A stretch of 64,000 bases of DNA from Shewanella sp. c952 (GTDB lineage Bacteria; Pseudomonadota; Gammaproteobacteria; Enterobacterales; Shewanellaceae), in NCBI RefSeq assembly GCF_019654975.1, contig NZ_BPEW01000003.1, positions 1 to 64,000 of the forward strand. Direction: 5' to 3'. Shown piece after piece: positions 8,682-16,454 of this stretch (position 1 is the first letter of the stretch; each line of letters begins with the position of its first letter). Below the pieces are notes generated by a model. It had not been told where the DNA came from, searched no databases, and saw nothing but the letters and a program-made list of their open reading frames with translations. Both the position numbers and the translations under genes were made by a program.

Positions 8682-9353
8682 ATGAGCAGAATAACTCCTA
8701 TCGTTCATAAAACACGCACTCAAGTTGTTGTCGAAGTATTGAGGGAAAAAATCCTATCAGGAGAAATTGCAGCTGGCATGCCATTACGCCAAAGCGCCCT
8801 TGCCGACGAAATGAATGTGAGCAGGATCCCCGTACGAGAGGCACTACTGCAATTAGAAGCTGAAGGGTTAGTTAAGTTTGAAGCGCATAAAGGCGCGACG
8901 GCAACCACTTTATCAGCAGTTCAAGTTACTGAGCTATTTGATTTACGAGCACTGATTGAAACCGATCTATTAGCTAAATCAATTCCTCATATGACTGAAG
9001 ATGACTTCACTGAAGCTGAAAATATCTTAGATTCTCTCGATGTCGCTTTTAAAGATAAAGACCAGATTGAAAGCTGGAGTGGCTTGAACTCACAATTCCA
9101 TATTTGTTTATACCGAGCAGCTGACAAGCCTCATACTATTGATGTCGTCAATGGCCTTAATACCAACTGTGACAGATATGTTCGACTAGAGCTTTATTTG
9201 GCTAGCGGGATCCCTAAAGCCCAAAAAGACCACAGAGAATTGCTAGAATTCTGTAAGCAAGGTGATGTTGAAAACGCAGTTAAACTTTTACGCGCCCACA
9301 TCCTTCATGCAGCAGAAGCAATTAGAGATTTAGTTGCTCAACAAGAGGGATAG
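8682..9353 (+). CDS. GntR-family transcriptional regulator (FCD subfamily)
   Basis: Predicted repressor of the hydroxyproline genes. The N-terminal winged helix-turn-helix spans residues about 10-75 (LRQSALADEMNVSRIPVREA is the recognition region). A C-terminal FCD ligand-binding domain spans about 85-215 (LFDLRALIETDLLA, then FHICLYRAA and AHILHAAEAI). The length of 223 residues is normal. It has the same orientation as the dehydrogenase gene and follows it by 107 bp. The GTATAC palindromes at 5355 and 5427 suit this subfamily. The ligand is unknown; a hydroxyproline-derived imino acid is an inference. Confidence 0.88.
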   Translation: MSRITPIVHKTRTQVVVEVLREKILSGEIAAGMPLRQSALADEMNVSRIPVREALLQLEAEGLVKFEAHKGATATTLSAVQVTELFDLRALIETDLLAKSIPHMTEDDFTEAENILDSLDVAFKDKDQIESWSGLNSQFHICLYRAADKPHTIDVVNGLNTNCDRYVRLELYLASGIPKAQKDHRELLEFCKQGDVENAVKLLRAHILHAAEAIRDLVAQQEG

Positions 9354-9404
9354 CTCACTGTTGAGTATGACAAGACTTGTTAAGCTTTACTAATACTGAT
9401 TGAC

Positions 9405-9432
9405 AAGGCAGACCTCAGGTTCTGCCTTTTTA
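9405..9432 (+). terminator. Terminator after the GntR gene
   Basis: Stem AAGGCAGA(CC) / (GG)TTCTGCCTT followed by TTTATTTT. It separates the hydroxyproline block from the FabH paralogue. Confidence 0.65.
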
Positions 9433-9450
9433 TTTTGAGAGAATACCGAA

Positions 9451-10515
9451 ATGCAGTACGCAACAATTACGGGATGGGGCAAATGTGTTCCTCCTGCAAC
9501 TTTGACCAACCATGATCTCGCTACCTTTATCGAGACTTCCGATGAGTGGATTAAACCTCGTACAGGTATAAGCCAGCGTCATATTAGTCATGTCAATACA
9601 TCAGAACTAGCATCAGTTGCCGCTCAGCGTGCACTTGCAGCTGCAGGTATTGAAGGTAGCGATCTAGATATGATTATTCTAGCAACTGCTACGCCAGATA
9701 CTTTGATCCCTAATATTGCCTCGACGGTACAAGCAAACATAGGTGCAAGTTGCGCAGCCTTTGATATCAATGCTGCATGCAGTGGTTTTCTTTATGGCGT
9801 TGGGCTCGGTAGCTCACAAATCAAGAGTGGCCAGTGTAAAAAAGTCTTAGTCATTGGCGCAGAAAGATTATCATTCTTCTTAGATTGGTCTCGCCGAGAA
9901 ACCGCTGTTTTATTCGGTGATGGCGCTGGTGCAGTTGTTCTTGAAGCAACTGACGAAGCCATCGGTGTACTCGGTTATGAGCTTAATAATGACCCTGCTG
10001 GTCGTGATATTCTCAAAGCTGGCTTTGGTACTGCAATGGACAGGTTTGAAGCATCTTCACTCGACTTTTATATCGAATTTAATGGCCAAGAGATCTTTAA
10101 GCGTGCAATTGCAGGCATGGGGAAACTGAGCACTAAAGTCATTGAAAAGTGTGGCATTGACAAAGACGATATCGATTGGGTTATTCCACATCAAGCTAAC
10201 GAACGCATCATTGATACGTTAATTAGTCGCATGAAAATTCCAAAAGAAAAAGCCGTGGTAAATATCGCTAATTATGGCAATACCTCTGCAGCAACGATAC
10301 CTATCGCTATTTGCGATGCTTTGGAACAAGGTAAAATCCAACCTAATCAAACGATTCTATCCTGTGCATTTGGTGCCGGTTTAACCTCTGCAGCCGCTTT
10401 AATTAAGTGGGGCGATAGAGTCACGCCGATCAAAGTCAGCGATGCAGAGCTACCACCTTGTGATAAAACAGGTATTGAATTAGTCAGCAAAGCTGTAAAG
10501 CATTTTTGTAAGTAG
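9451..10515 (+). CDS. 3-oxoacyl-ACP synthase III-like protein (FabH paralogue)
   Basis: Thiolase-fold condensing enzyme of 354 residues. The catalytic triad of KAS III is visible: Cys110 in DINAACSGF, His in IPHQANERI and Asn in NYGNTSAAT. KAS III condenses acyl-CoA with malonyl-ACP to start fatty acid synthesis. It stands alone, outside any fab cluster, and has a longer C-terminal tail than housekeeping FabH (about 317 residues), so a specialised primer substrate is possible. The TSDEWIKPRTGI segment is typical of FabH rather than of OleA. The housekeeping or accessory role cannot be settled from the sequence. Confidence 0.88.
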   Translation: MQYATITGWGKCVPPATLTNHDLATFIETSDEWIKPRTGISQRHISHVNTSELASVAAQRALAAAGIEGSDLDMIILATATPDTLIPNIASTVQANIGASCAAFDINAACSGFLYGVGLGSSQIKSGQCKKVLVIGAERLSFFLDWSRRETAVLFGDGAGAVVLEATDEAIGVLGYELNNDPAGRDILKAGFGTAMDRFEASSLDFYIEFNGQEIFKRAIAGMGKLSTKVIEKCGIDKDDIDWVIPHQANERIIDTLISRMKIPKEKAVVNIANYGNTSAATIPIAICDALEQGKIQPNQTILSCAFGAGLTSAAALIKWGDRVTPIKVSDAELPPCDKTGIELVSKAVKHFCK

Positions 10516-10536
10516 CGTTAGCTGCTAGTCAAAGAT

Positions 10537-10570
10537 CAAAAAACACCGACTTTATGAGTCGGTGTTTTTA
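10537..10570. terminator. Bidirectional terminator between convergent genes
   Basis: Stem ACACCGAC / GTCGGTGT with a 7-nt loop, A-rich on the left and T-rich on the right. It serves the FabH paralogue on the plus strand and the LRAT-like gene on the minus strand. Confidence 0.8.
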
Positions 10571-10572
10571 TA

Positions 10573-11151
10573 TCAAATAATCGCTTCATCCCAATAAATC
10601 GCTTCTTTAAAGTAGCTGCCAATTTCATTATTAAGTTTGCTAAAACGAGATAAAGATTTTTCTTCACCCGTAAGGCAATAACAAACAAAGCGATGGCAAT
10701 TATTATCGAGTAAATCGTATTCTCTATAGCTAAATATCGCTTCCTTAGCCCTTTCTAATACATTAATCCCAACTAATGGTTGGTGCAGATGGTTACACGC
10801 TTGATAAACTCTGCTACCGCTTCTTCCTGCAAGAAACCGTTCAATTGAAATCGCTCGGACAAGTCCACTACCGTGAAGCTCGACCAAGGTATCATCACCG
10901 AGCCAGATACCGGTATGCTCTATCACCCCAAATACAAAACAACAAATAATAGCACCAGGCTCTAACGCGACTTTTTTATCGCCTGTATGCCATAGACTAG
11001 GAGCAAGTTCTGCACTGTCACCATGAGTATGAGCTGATTTGGCATTGCCATGCATACGCTTACTGGCAATATCTTTTTGATTCTTCCGCTCGTCAGCAAC
11101 CAAAGCGGCACCTATTGCAGCTGCGCCTAACCATATCAAGGGCAATGCCAT
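10573..11151 (-). CDS. LRAT/NlpC-P60-like domain protein
   Basis: Residues about 63-165 resemble the circularly permuted NlpC/P60 fold of the lecithin:retinol acyltransferase (LRAT/H-rev107) family. It starts with LEPGAIICC and has His79 in the HTGIWLG motif, a second His93 in VELHG and a catalytic-type Cys152 in DNNCHRF, close to the NCEHF box of animal homologues. A hydrophobic N-terminal segment (about 3-18, LPLIWLGAAAIGAALV) suggests a membrane anchor. Such proteins act as thiol acyltransferases or phospholipases. The bacterial substrate is unknown. GAGGAAA precedes the ATG. It is monocistronic and convergent with the FabH paralogue. Confidence 0.75.
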   Translation of the reverse strand: MALPLIWLGAAAIGAALVADERKNQKDIASKRMHGNAKSAHTHGDSAELAPSLWHTGDKKVALEPGAIICCFVFGVIEHTGIWLGDDTLVELHGSGLVRAISIERFLAGRSGSRVYQACNHLHQPLVGINVLERAKEAIFSYREYDLLDNNCHRFVCYCLTGEEKSLSRFSKLNNEIGSYFKEAIYWDEAII

Positions 11152-11369
11152 ACAGTTTCCTCTCGCTAAAATTCATCTAATACTCTGTAACCTATACAAC
11201 AATTCTAGTCAGCAGAAGTCAAAAAGTGTAACCAAAACTTGTTTATTACTAATATCGTAATCACTTTGGCTTCAGGCTATAAGGATTACAGCTACTTTCT
11301 CGGAAACATAAACAGACGAACATCTAAACTGAAGCACAAATTAAATCAATGGTTCGGTTTACAGAAGCA

Positions 11370-11383
11370 TTGAATATAATCAA
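11370..11383 (+). promoter_or_regulatory. Putative hnoX promoter with FNR-like dyad
   Basis: A consensus -10 box TATAAT (11375-11380) is embedded in TTGA-N6-TCAA, the outer bases of an FNR/CRP-family dyad, about 46 bp before the hnoX ATG. The inner bases differ from the FNR consensus (A for T), so this may be only a promoter. The -35 region is weak. Confidence 0.35.
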
Positions 11384-11428
11384 TTAATACACTACTTTAA
11401 TAAGAAGAAGTGTAATGAGGAGTTATCT

Positions 11429-11962
11429 ATGAAAGGAATCATTTTTGCGGAGTTTTTAGAGTTAGTTGAAGACTCTTTTGGCCTAGAAGTTTGCCAAAAA
11501 ATGCTAGATGAAAACCAAAATGACGGTGTTTATACCAGTGTTGGTACTTATGATCACAATGACCTGATTAAGCTCATTGTGAGTTTAAGCAAGCTCACAG
11601 GAGTATCGATAGAAGAACTGCAAGAAATCTATGGTAAATCGGTTTTTATCACATTATTCAATAGTATGCCTGGCCTTGAAGGCAAGTCTGATTCGACTTT
11701 TGGCTTTATCAAAAGTGTTGAAGAGTACATCCATATTGAAGTTAAAAAACTTTACCAGAACGCTAACCCACCGACATTTAATTTTATTTCAGCGACCGAG
11801 AGCCAGTTAGTGATGGATTACGTTTCAGCACGCTGTATGTCACATGTCTGTTTAGGTTTAATTCAAGGCTGTGCTGAGCATTTCAATGAGAAAGTTGAGA
11901 TAGTCATGGAGCCGCTTGTCAAAGACAGTTCTGAAGTGCGCTTTACCATCACGCATGTTTAA
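11429..11962 (+). CDS. hnoX: H-NOX heme nitric-oxide sensor
   Basis: Heme-nitric oxide/oxygen-binding protein of 177 residues. The proximal heme ligand is His102 in YIHIEVKKLY. The heme-propionate motif YxSxR is at 131-135 (YVSAR). A flexible proline near 114 follows the ligand helix. NO binding to ferrous heme controls the partner kinase encoded 22 bp downstream. Cysteines follow YxSxR (C136 and C141), near the region described as zinc-binding in other Shewanella H-NOX proteins. The ribosome binding site GAGGAG is strong. Confidence 0.95.
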   Translation: MKGIIFAEFLELVEDSFGLEVCQKMLDENQNDGVYTSVGTYDHNDLIKLIVSLSKLTGVSIEELQEIYGKSVFITLFNSMPGLEGKSDSTFGFIKSVEEYIHIEVKKLYQNANPPTFNFISATESQLVMDYVSARCMSHVCLGLIQGCAEHFNEKVEIVMEPLVKDSSEVRFTITHV

Positions 11963-11984
11963 CAAGTAGGTCGATAAGTATTCT

Positions 11985-13733
11985 ATGCCGAGTGATGAGA
12001 TCCGAGCGTTAGCAGCAAAAATTGAGCTATTAAACCGTAAAATAGACCGCGAAAAGGCTGCCAAGAAAGCAGCTGAAGCGCTGTTGGAAGAAAAAAGCAG
12101 AGAGCTATATAGCGCCAAACAGCTTGTTGAAGATTCACTTATCAATATTAAAGAAGAGTCAAAGCAAGGTATCGCCCTACTTCACTTTAAGACCTATTTA
12201 GAATCAATCTTACTCGATTATAATCAGCTATTTTTACAAAAACCGATCTCAAATATATTACTGCAACGGCTATTAGATGATTTAATAGGCATTGAAAATA
12301 TTAAAGCTAGCCGTATCCGATTTAAATCACCAACTGAAGAAAACCAATTTAATACTTTCATCGCAGGCGACAAAGCACTAATACAACAAATTTCAACTGC
12401 TAACCAAGCATTAAATTGGTCGGAAGACCGTCAACAAATAAAATTGCTTATAAAAACCCAAAACAGTGTTCTAGGTAGTTTAACACTAGCCATTGAATCT
12501 CCGACTTCATGGCAAAATACCATTGAGAAACAGTTACTATTATTTTGCGATATGATTAGCGCAGCCCAGCGACGACAAGAATTACTCGAAAACACCATCA
12601 AAGAAAAGTTAAGGGCTGAATCCTCAGAGCAATCGACCCGTGACTTTGTTGCGATGATTAACCACGAATTAAGAACCCCGCTTAACGGTTTACTGGGCTC
12701 AGCAGAGCTTATGCTTGATACCACACTATCGGGTTATCAACAGCAACTTCTCAATACCATGCACCAATCAGGAGAGCTTTTAAGAGTCATCATCAATGAC
12801 CTATTAGATCTCAGTAAGATGAGTGCCGGTATGCTGCAGATTGTAGAGGTAGATTTCTCGCCAGCTAAACTGTGCCAGATGATTTTTGATATTTTTAAGC
12901 AACGTACTGAAGAGTTTGGCCTTATATTTAGCTTCAATGTTCAGCAAAGTATTCCTCAAATATTGATAGGTGATCCAGATAGAATAAAACAAATCCTGGT
13001 TAACCTTATTGGCAACGCTCTTAAGTTTACCCAAGAGGGGGAAATCATCGTCAATATCAGCTGGGAGCAAGAAAAGCTTCATTTTGCGGTGCAAGACACA
13101 GGGTGTGGGATCCCAGAAGATAAAGTAGCCACATTATTTGACCCTTTTACTCAAGTCAATAATTCTAGCAACCGCTCCTTTGAAGGTACTGGACTCGGTC
13201 TTGCTATTTGTAAGCAATTGGTCGATGAGATGAATGGCACAATCTCTTTGAGCTCAGTCCTTGGTGAAGGCAGCTGCTTCAAAGTTGCCCTGCCACTAAA
13301 TAGCTCACAGAAGGTAGCCTTAGATATTGAAAGACCTCAAGCAGATTACCCCATTGAAAAGCTAAAAATCCTCGTCGTGGAAGATAGTAAAGTTAACCAA
13401 ATGCTGATTGAGATGATTTTGGCCAAATTTGGAATTACGCCGACCATCGCTAACGACGGTCAGGAAGCTATCGACTATTTAAGCGTCAATAATGTCGATA
13501 TTGTATTTATGGATTGCAGAATGCCGGTGGTCGATGGTTTTGAAGCAACGAGTTTACTGCGTGCAAAAGGCTATACAAAACCCATTATTGCATTGACTGC
13601 CAGTACCACCTCTGTTGAAACCGAACAATGTTACCAATGCGGTATGGATGAAATAATTAACAAACCCTACCAGCAGGATGATATTAAGGTGGCATTGATG
13701 AAGTGGGGGCAAATACTTGATAGCAACCGTTAA
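11985..13733 (+). CDS. hnoK: H-NOX-associated hybrid sensor histidine kinase
   Basis: Cytoplasmic hybrid kinase of 582 residues with no membrane segment. An N-terminal coiled coil (about 3-60, rich in K/E/A) is followed by a GAF-like sensing region. The HisKA box FVAMINHELRTPLNG has phospho-acceptor His227. The ATPase has an N box (IKQILVNLIGNALKFT), DTGCGIP and GTGLGLAI. A C-terminal receiver (from about 450) has its phospho-acceptor Asp in FMDCRMP and Lys in INKPY. NO-bound H-NOX inhibits such kinases, which feed EAL/HD-GYP response regulators controlling c-di-GMP and biofilm. No cognate response regulator is adjacent. The fused receiver suggests a phosphorelay. Confidence 0.9.
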   Translation: MPSDEIRALAAKIELLNRKIDREKAAKKAAEALLEEKSRELYSAKQLVEDSLINIKEESKQGIALLHFKTYLESILLDYNQLFLQKPISNILLQRLLDDLIGIENIKASRIRFKSPTEENQFNTFIAGDKALIQQISTANQALNWSEDRQQIKLLIKTQNSVLGSLTLAIESPTSWQNTIEKQLLLFCDMISAAQRRQELLENTIKEKLRAESSEQSTRDFVAMINHELRTPLNGLLGSAELMLDTTLSGYQQQLLNTMHQSGELLRVIINDLLDLSKMSAGMLQIVEVDFSPAKLCQMIFDIFKQRTEEFGLIFSFNVQQSIPQILIGDPDRIKQILVNLIGNALKFTQEGEIIVNISWEQEKLHFAVQDTGCGIPEDKVATLFDPFTQVNNSSNRSFEGTGLGLAICKQLVDEMNGTISLSSVLGEGSCFKVALPLNSSQKVALDIERPQADYPIEKLKILVVEDSKVNQMLIEMILAKFGITPTIANDGQEAIDYLSVNNVDIVFMDCRMPVVDGFEATSLLRAKGYTKPIIALTASTTSVETEQCYQCGMDEIINKPYQQDDIKVALMKWGQILDSNR

Positions 13734-13773
13734 CCATTACTTACTTGGCCAACGTCTTAGTCATTATGACTAG

Positions 13774-14451
13774 CTAACGTAATAAATCTGACAAAGTAAG
13801 CTCTTCAGCCCCCGCAATACTCGCCATCTGGGCCAATAACAATTCTCCACAAGATAATGCATCAACAGCCGCATTATGGGCGGCATAAATAGGTAAACCA
13901 TATCGACTCCGACAAGCATCGAGCCTCAAGGAGCCTTCTTTAATCACTTCATGCTGCCGTAGTATTCTACCTCGTTCTAAAGACATAGTATCAATTGACA
14001 CAAATGTCATTTTTTCACCAAAACAACGAAAGAGTTCTGCTTTTAAAAAGCACAGATCAAGCGGTGCATGATGTGCAATTAACACATGGCCTTGGGTCTT
14101 TTGTAAAAACCAATGCATTGCTTCCTTGGCCGAAATAGCTGCGTCCAACTGGCCGTCAACAATGCCATGTATTGCAGCGCTATCACCCACACTGCCTTCT
14201 ATACTTACTAACCTATAATCGGCATCCTTCAGCTGCAGCATGCCATTTTGTATCGGCACCATACCGATACTCAAAATTTGATCAAACTGAGCATTTAGCC
14301 CGGTCATTTCTAAATCGATTGCCATTAACGGAATATCGACGAGAGGCTTAGAGATAGCAACAGTTAAAGCTCGATAGTAGTCAGCAATAACCTCATCAGT
14401 AGCTCTAAACGCCTTCCAGCTGAGTTGGTTTTTTAAATAAAAACGCTTCAA
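13774..14451 (-). CDS. DEDDh 3'-5' exonuclease (DNA polymerase III epsilon-like)
   Basis: RNase T/DnaQ-superfamily exonuclease of 225 residues. The acidic metal-binding motifs are visible: ExoI IDLEMTGLN (about 45), ExoII AHHAPLDLCFLK (about 127) and ExoIII AAHNAAVDA (about 192), the H-x4-D form typical of DEDDh enzymes. It lies 5 bp after the cNMP/CBS/DUF294 gene and is surely cotranscribed. The start is TTG. The specific role (DNA proofreading-like or RNA trimming) cannot be told. The pairing with a DUF294 protein recurs in gammaproteobacteria near VC_2705-type symporters. Confidence 0.88.
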   Translation of the reverse strand: MKRFYLKNQLSWKAFRATDEVIADYYRALTVAISKPLVDIPLMAIDLEMTGLNAQFDQILSIGMVPIQNGMLQLKDADYRLVSIEGSVGDSAAIHGIVDGQLDAAISAKEAMHWFLQKTQGHVLIAHHAPLDLCFLKAELFRCFGEKMTFVSIDTMSLERGRILRQHEVIKEGSLRLDACRSRYGLPIYAAHNAAVDALSCGELLLAQMASIAGAEELTLSDLLR

Positions 14452-14456
14452 AAGAG

Positions 14457-16304
14457 TTAATAGCTCCGCATCATTTTTAACTTAAGGCCGACTTGCCCGT
14501 CATGAACAACTTTAAACGCATCTCTTAACTGATGGCGCACCAATGAAGATACATCTTTTGGCATCAAGTAATTGGTTACAGGTTTACCGTTAGTATATTG
14601 ATAGCCTTGATTTGAAAGGCGCATATGCGCGATAAACTCATGAGCATCGGCAAGGTTAAGCGCATCTTTACGGTTAATAATATTTTGATCCATTAACGCC
14701 CTAATTCTTTTGGCGGTATTGACCTCTTTAATACCAGCAGACAAAGCATAAACACGCGCGATGTCATTAATTAATGCGCTGCCTTTATGTTTGAGATCTA
14801 TCCCTTTAACCTCTGTTCCGTCACGCTCCAGTACAAATTTTCTGAAAAAACCTAAAGGCGGTGTACTCGTCAATGAGTTACCAGTTAAACCCGCGAGGAA
14901 AATATCGTTATTTTTGGTATTGTTAAGCACTTCATCTTGCAGTCCATTAAACAGAGATTGCGGTCCATATACAGAACGCATATCGAAAAAGATGCTGCTA
15001 TGCATCAACGCTTTAGGATCTGGCGTACTCACCCATTTGTGAAAGACTCCACGCCACTGCTTAAGAGACATCCGCCATTTAGGGTTTTGCGCCATAATAT
15101 CGCCAGGGCAATAGATATAACCACATTCATCAAGCCCAGCACACACTGCTTTTGACAGTGCTTCAAAGTAACCTTCTGCAGCTTCATCCGGCTCATGGGC
15201 CAACAGTAGCCCATTGTCCTGATCTGAACAGGCGACTTGGTCTTGCCTTCCCTGAGAGCCAAATGCTAACCAACAAAAAGCCATCGGCGCCTCGCCCAAG
15301 ATCTGCTGATTTAATACAATTAAACGCCGGGTCAACGCATCGGTTACCGAAGTTAATACCCGACCTATCTCTTCGGCCCGCGCATCGGCGCTGATTAGGT
15401 TTTGCAATAAAAGTGGGATCTGTTTGCTCACCTGGATCAAGCTAGGTAGGTCTTTTTGTCGGTCAATCTCACCGATTAATAATAACGGCTGCGAACTTTG
15501 TCCACGCAGTATATCGGTGCTAGTAATAATTCCTTTTGCTTCTCCGCCATCTACCACTGGTAAATGATGAATATTGTGTTCACTCATCAAAAGCATAGCT
15601 TCAAACACAAGTGAGTTTGACTCAATCGATATCGGTGTCGTAGTCATTGCTTGATGGATAGCAAGGCTACCATCTAGCCCCTCCGCTAACACACGATTGC
15701 GAAGGTCTTTGTCAGTTAAAATCCCCACTAACTTTTCATTATCGATAACGAGTACAGATGAAACCCGGGATTTACGCATCAATCGTGCAGCATCCGATAT
15801 CGTTGCTTTCATATCGATCGTCAACGGAGATTTGGACATCAATGTCGTGATCCGACTTGTGGTTGTCAGCTCTTTAGCCTTAAATCTCCCCTGATGTCGT
15901 AATCGCTTGGCAAAAGCTTTATTGAAAAAACGGTCAAATTCACGACTCTTTGTGCGCAGTAAATTAAACATTTCAGGCGGCAGGTGGTACACCAAACCAT
16001 CTTCCAAAATAGCAACGCGATTACTCGCCTCCTCTCCTGATAATAAAGAGGGAAATCCAAAGTAATCGCCCTCACCGAGTCGATCAAGTAGCTCGCCATT
16101 AATGTCACGAACTTCAAACGCGCCACTTCTCACAATATACAGCTGAGGATGTAGAGGATCTAACGGAACAAAAGCGGAAGCTTTACTGTAGTAGCCAATA
16201 GTGAGTGAGCGGCAGCCACTTAACAACGCTTCCTCATCCAGCGATAAAAACGGCACTCGCTGTTGTAAGAACTGCATAATGGGTTGTAATTCGCTTGCAT
16301 CCAT
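14457..16304 (-). CDS. cNMP-binding, CBS-pair and DUF294 nucleotidyltransferase-like protein
   Basis: Predicted cytosolic signalling protein of 615 residues. In order it has a cyclic-nucleotide-binding fold (about 15-130, RLGEGDYFGFPSLLSGEE), two CBS domains (about 155-275, with repeated ILTDKDLRNRV- and IITSTDILRG-type ends), a GlnD-like nucleotidyltransferase domain with GSQGRQDQVACSDQDNG (about 350), and a C-terminal DUF294 substrate-binding helical domain. It is likely to sense adenylate ligands and modify a partner, by analogy with GlnD. It is upstream of the exonuclease and downstream of the symporter, after a terminator. AGGGAGTC precedes the ATG. Confidence 0.88.
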   Translation of the reverse strand: MDASELQPIMQFLQQRVPFLSLDEEALLSGCRSLTIGYYSKASAFVPLDPLHPQLYIVRSGAFEVRDINGELLDRLGEGDYFGFPSLLSGEEASNRVAILEDGLVYHLPPEMFNLLRTKSREFDRFFNKAFAKRLRHQGRFKAKELTTTSRITTLMSKSPLTIDMKATISDAARLMRKSRVSSVLVIDNEKLVGILTDKDLRNRVLAEGLDGSLAIHQAMTTTPISIESNSLVFEAMLLMSEHNIHHLPVVDGGEAKGIITSTDILRGQSSQPLLLIGEIDRQKDLPSLIQVSKQIPLLLQNLISADARAEEIGRVLTSVTDALTRRLIVLNQQILGEAPMAFCWLAFGSQGRQDQVACSDQDNGLLLAHEPDEAAEGYFEALSKAVCAGLDECGYIYCPGDIMAQNPKWRMSLKQWRGVFHKWVSTPDPKALMHSSIFFDMRSVYGPQSLFNGLQDEVLNNTKNNDIFLAGLTGNSLTSTPPLGFFRKFVLERDGTEVKGIDLKHKGSALINDIARVYALSAGIKEVNTAKRIRALMDQNIINRKDALNLADAHEFIAHMRLSNQGYQYTNGKPVTNYLMPKDVSSLVRHQLRDAFKVVHDGQVGLKLKMMRSY

Positions 16305-16404
16305 TTCCCGACTCCCTATTCACTGACCATATCTTCAACAACAACTATATCGTTTAGAACAACATTAACACTATTCGACTAAAGGCCAGTCGCGGCTGTA
16401 GAAA

Positions 16405-16435
16405 TAAAAAAAGAGCGCTAAAAGCGCTCTTTTTA
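16405..16435 (-). terminator. Terminator after the symporter gene
   Basis: Stem AGAGCGCT / AGCGCTCT with an AAA-type loop. On the minus strand it is followed by seven T. It ends the DUF4212-symporter transcript before the DUF294 gene. Confidence 0.85.
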
Positions 16436-16454
16436 ATCAATCTAAGTTTAGATA

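Noticed and set aside
2977..9353. Hydroxyproline cluster as a recent horizontally acquired island
   Set aside because: No integrase, tRNA junction, flanking repeats or obvious composition change were seen.
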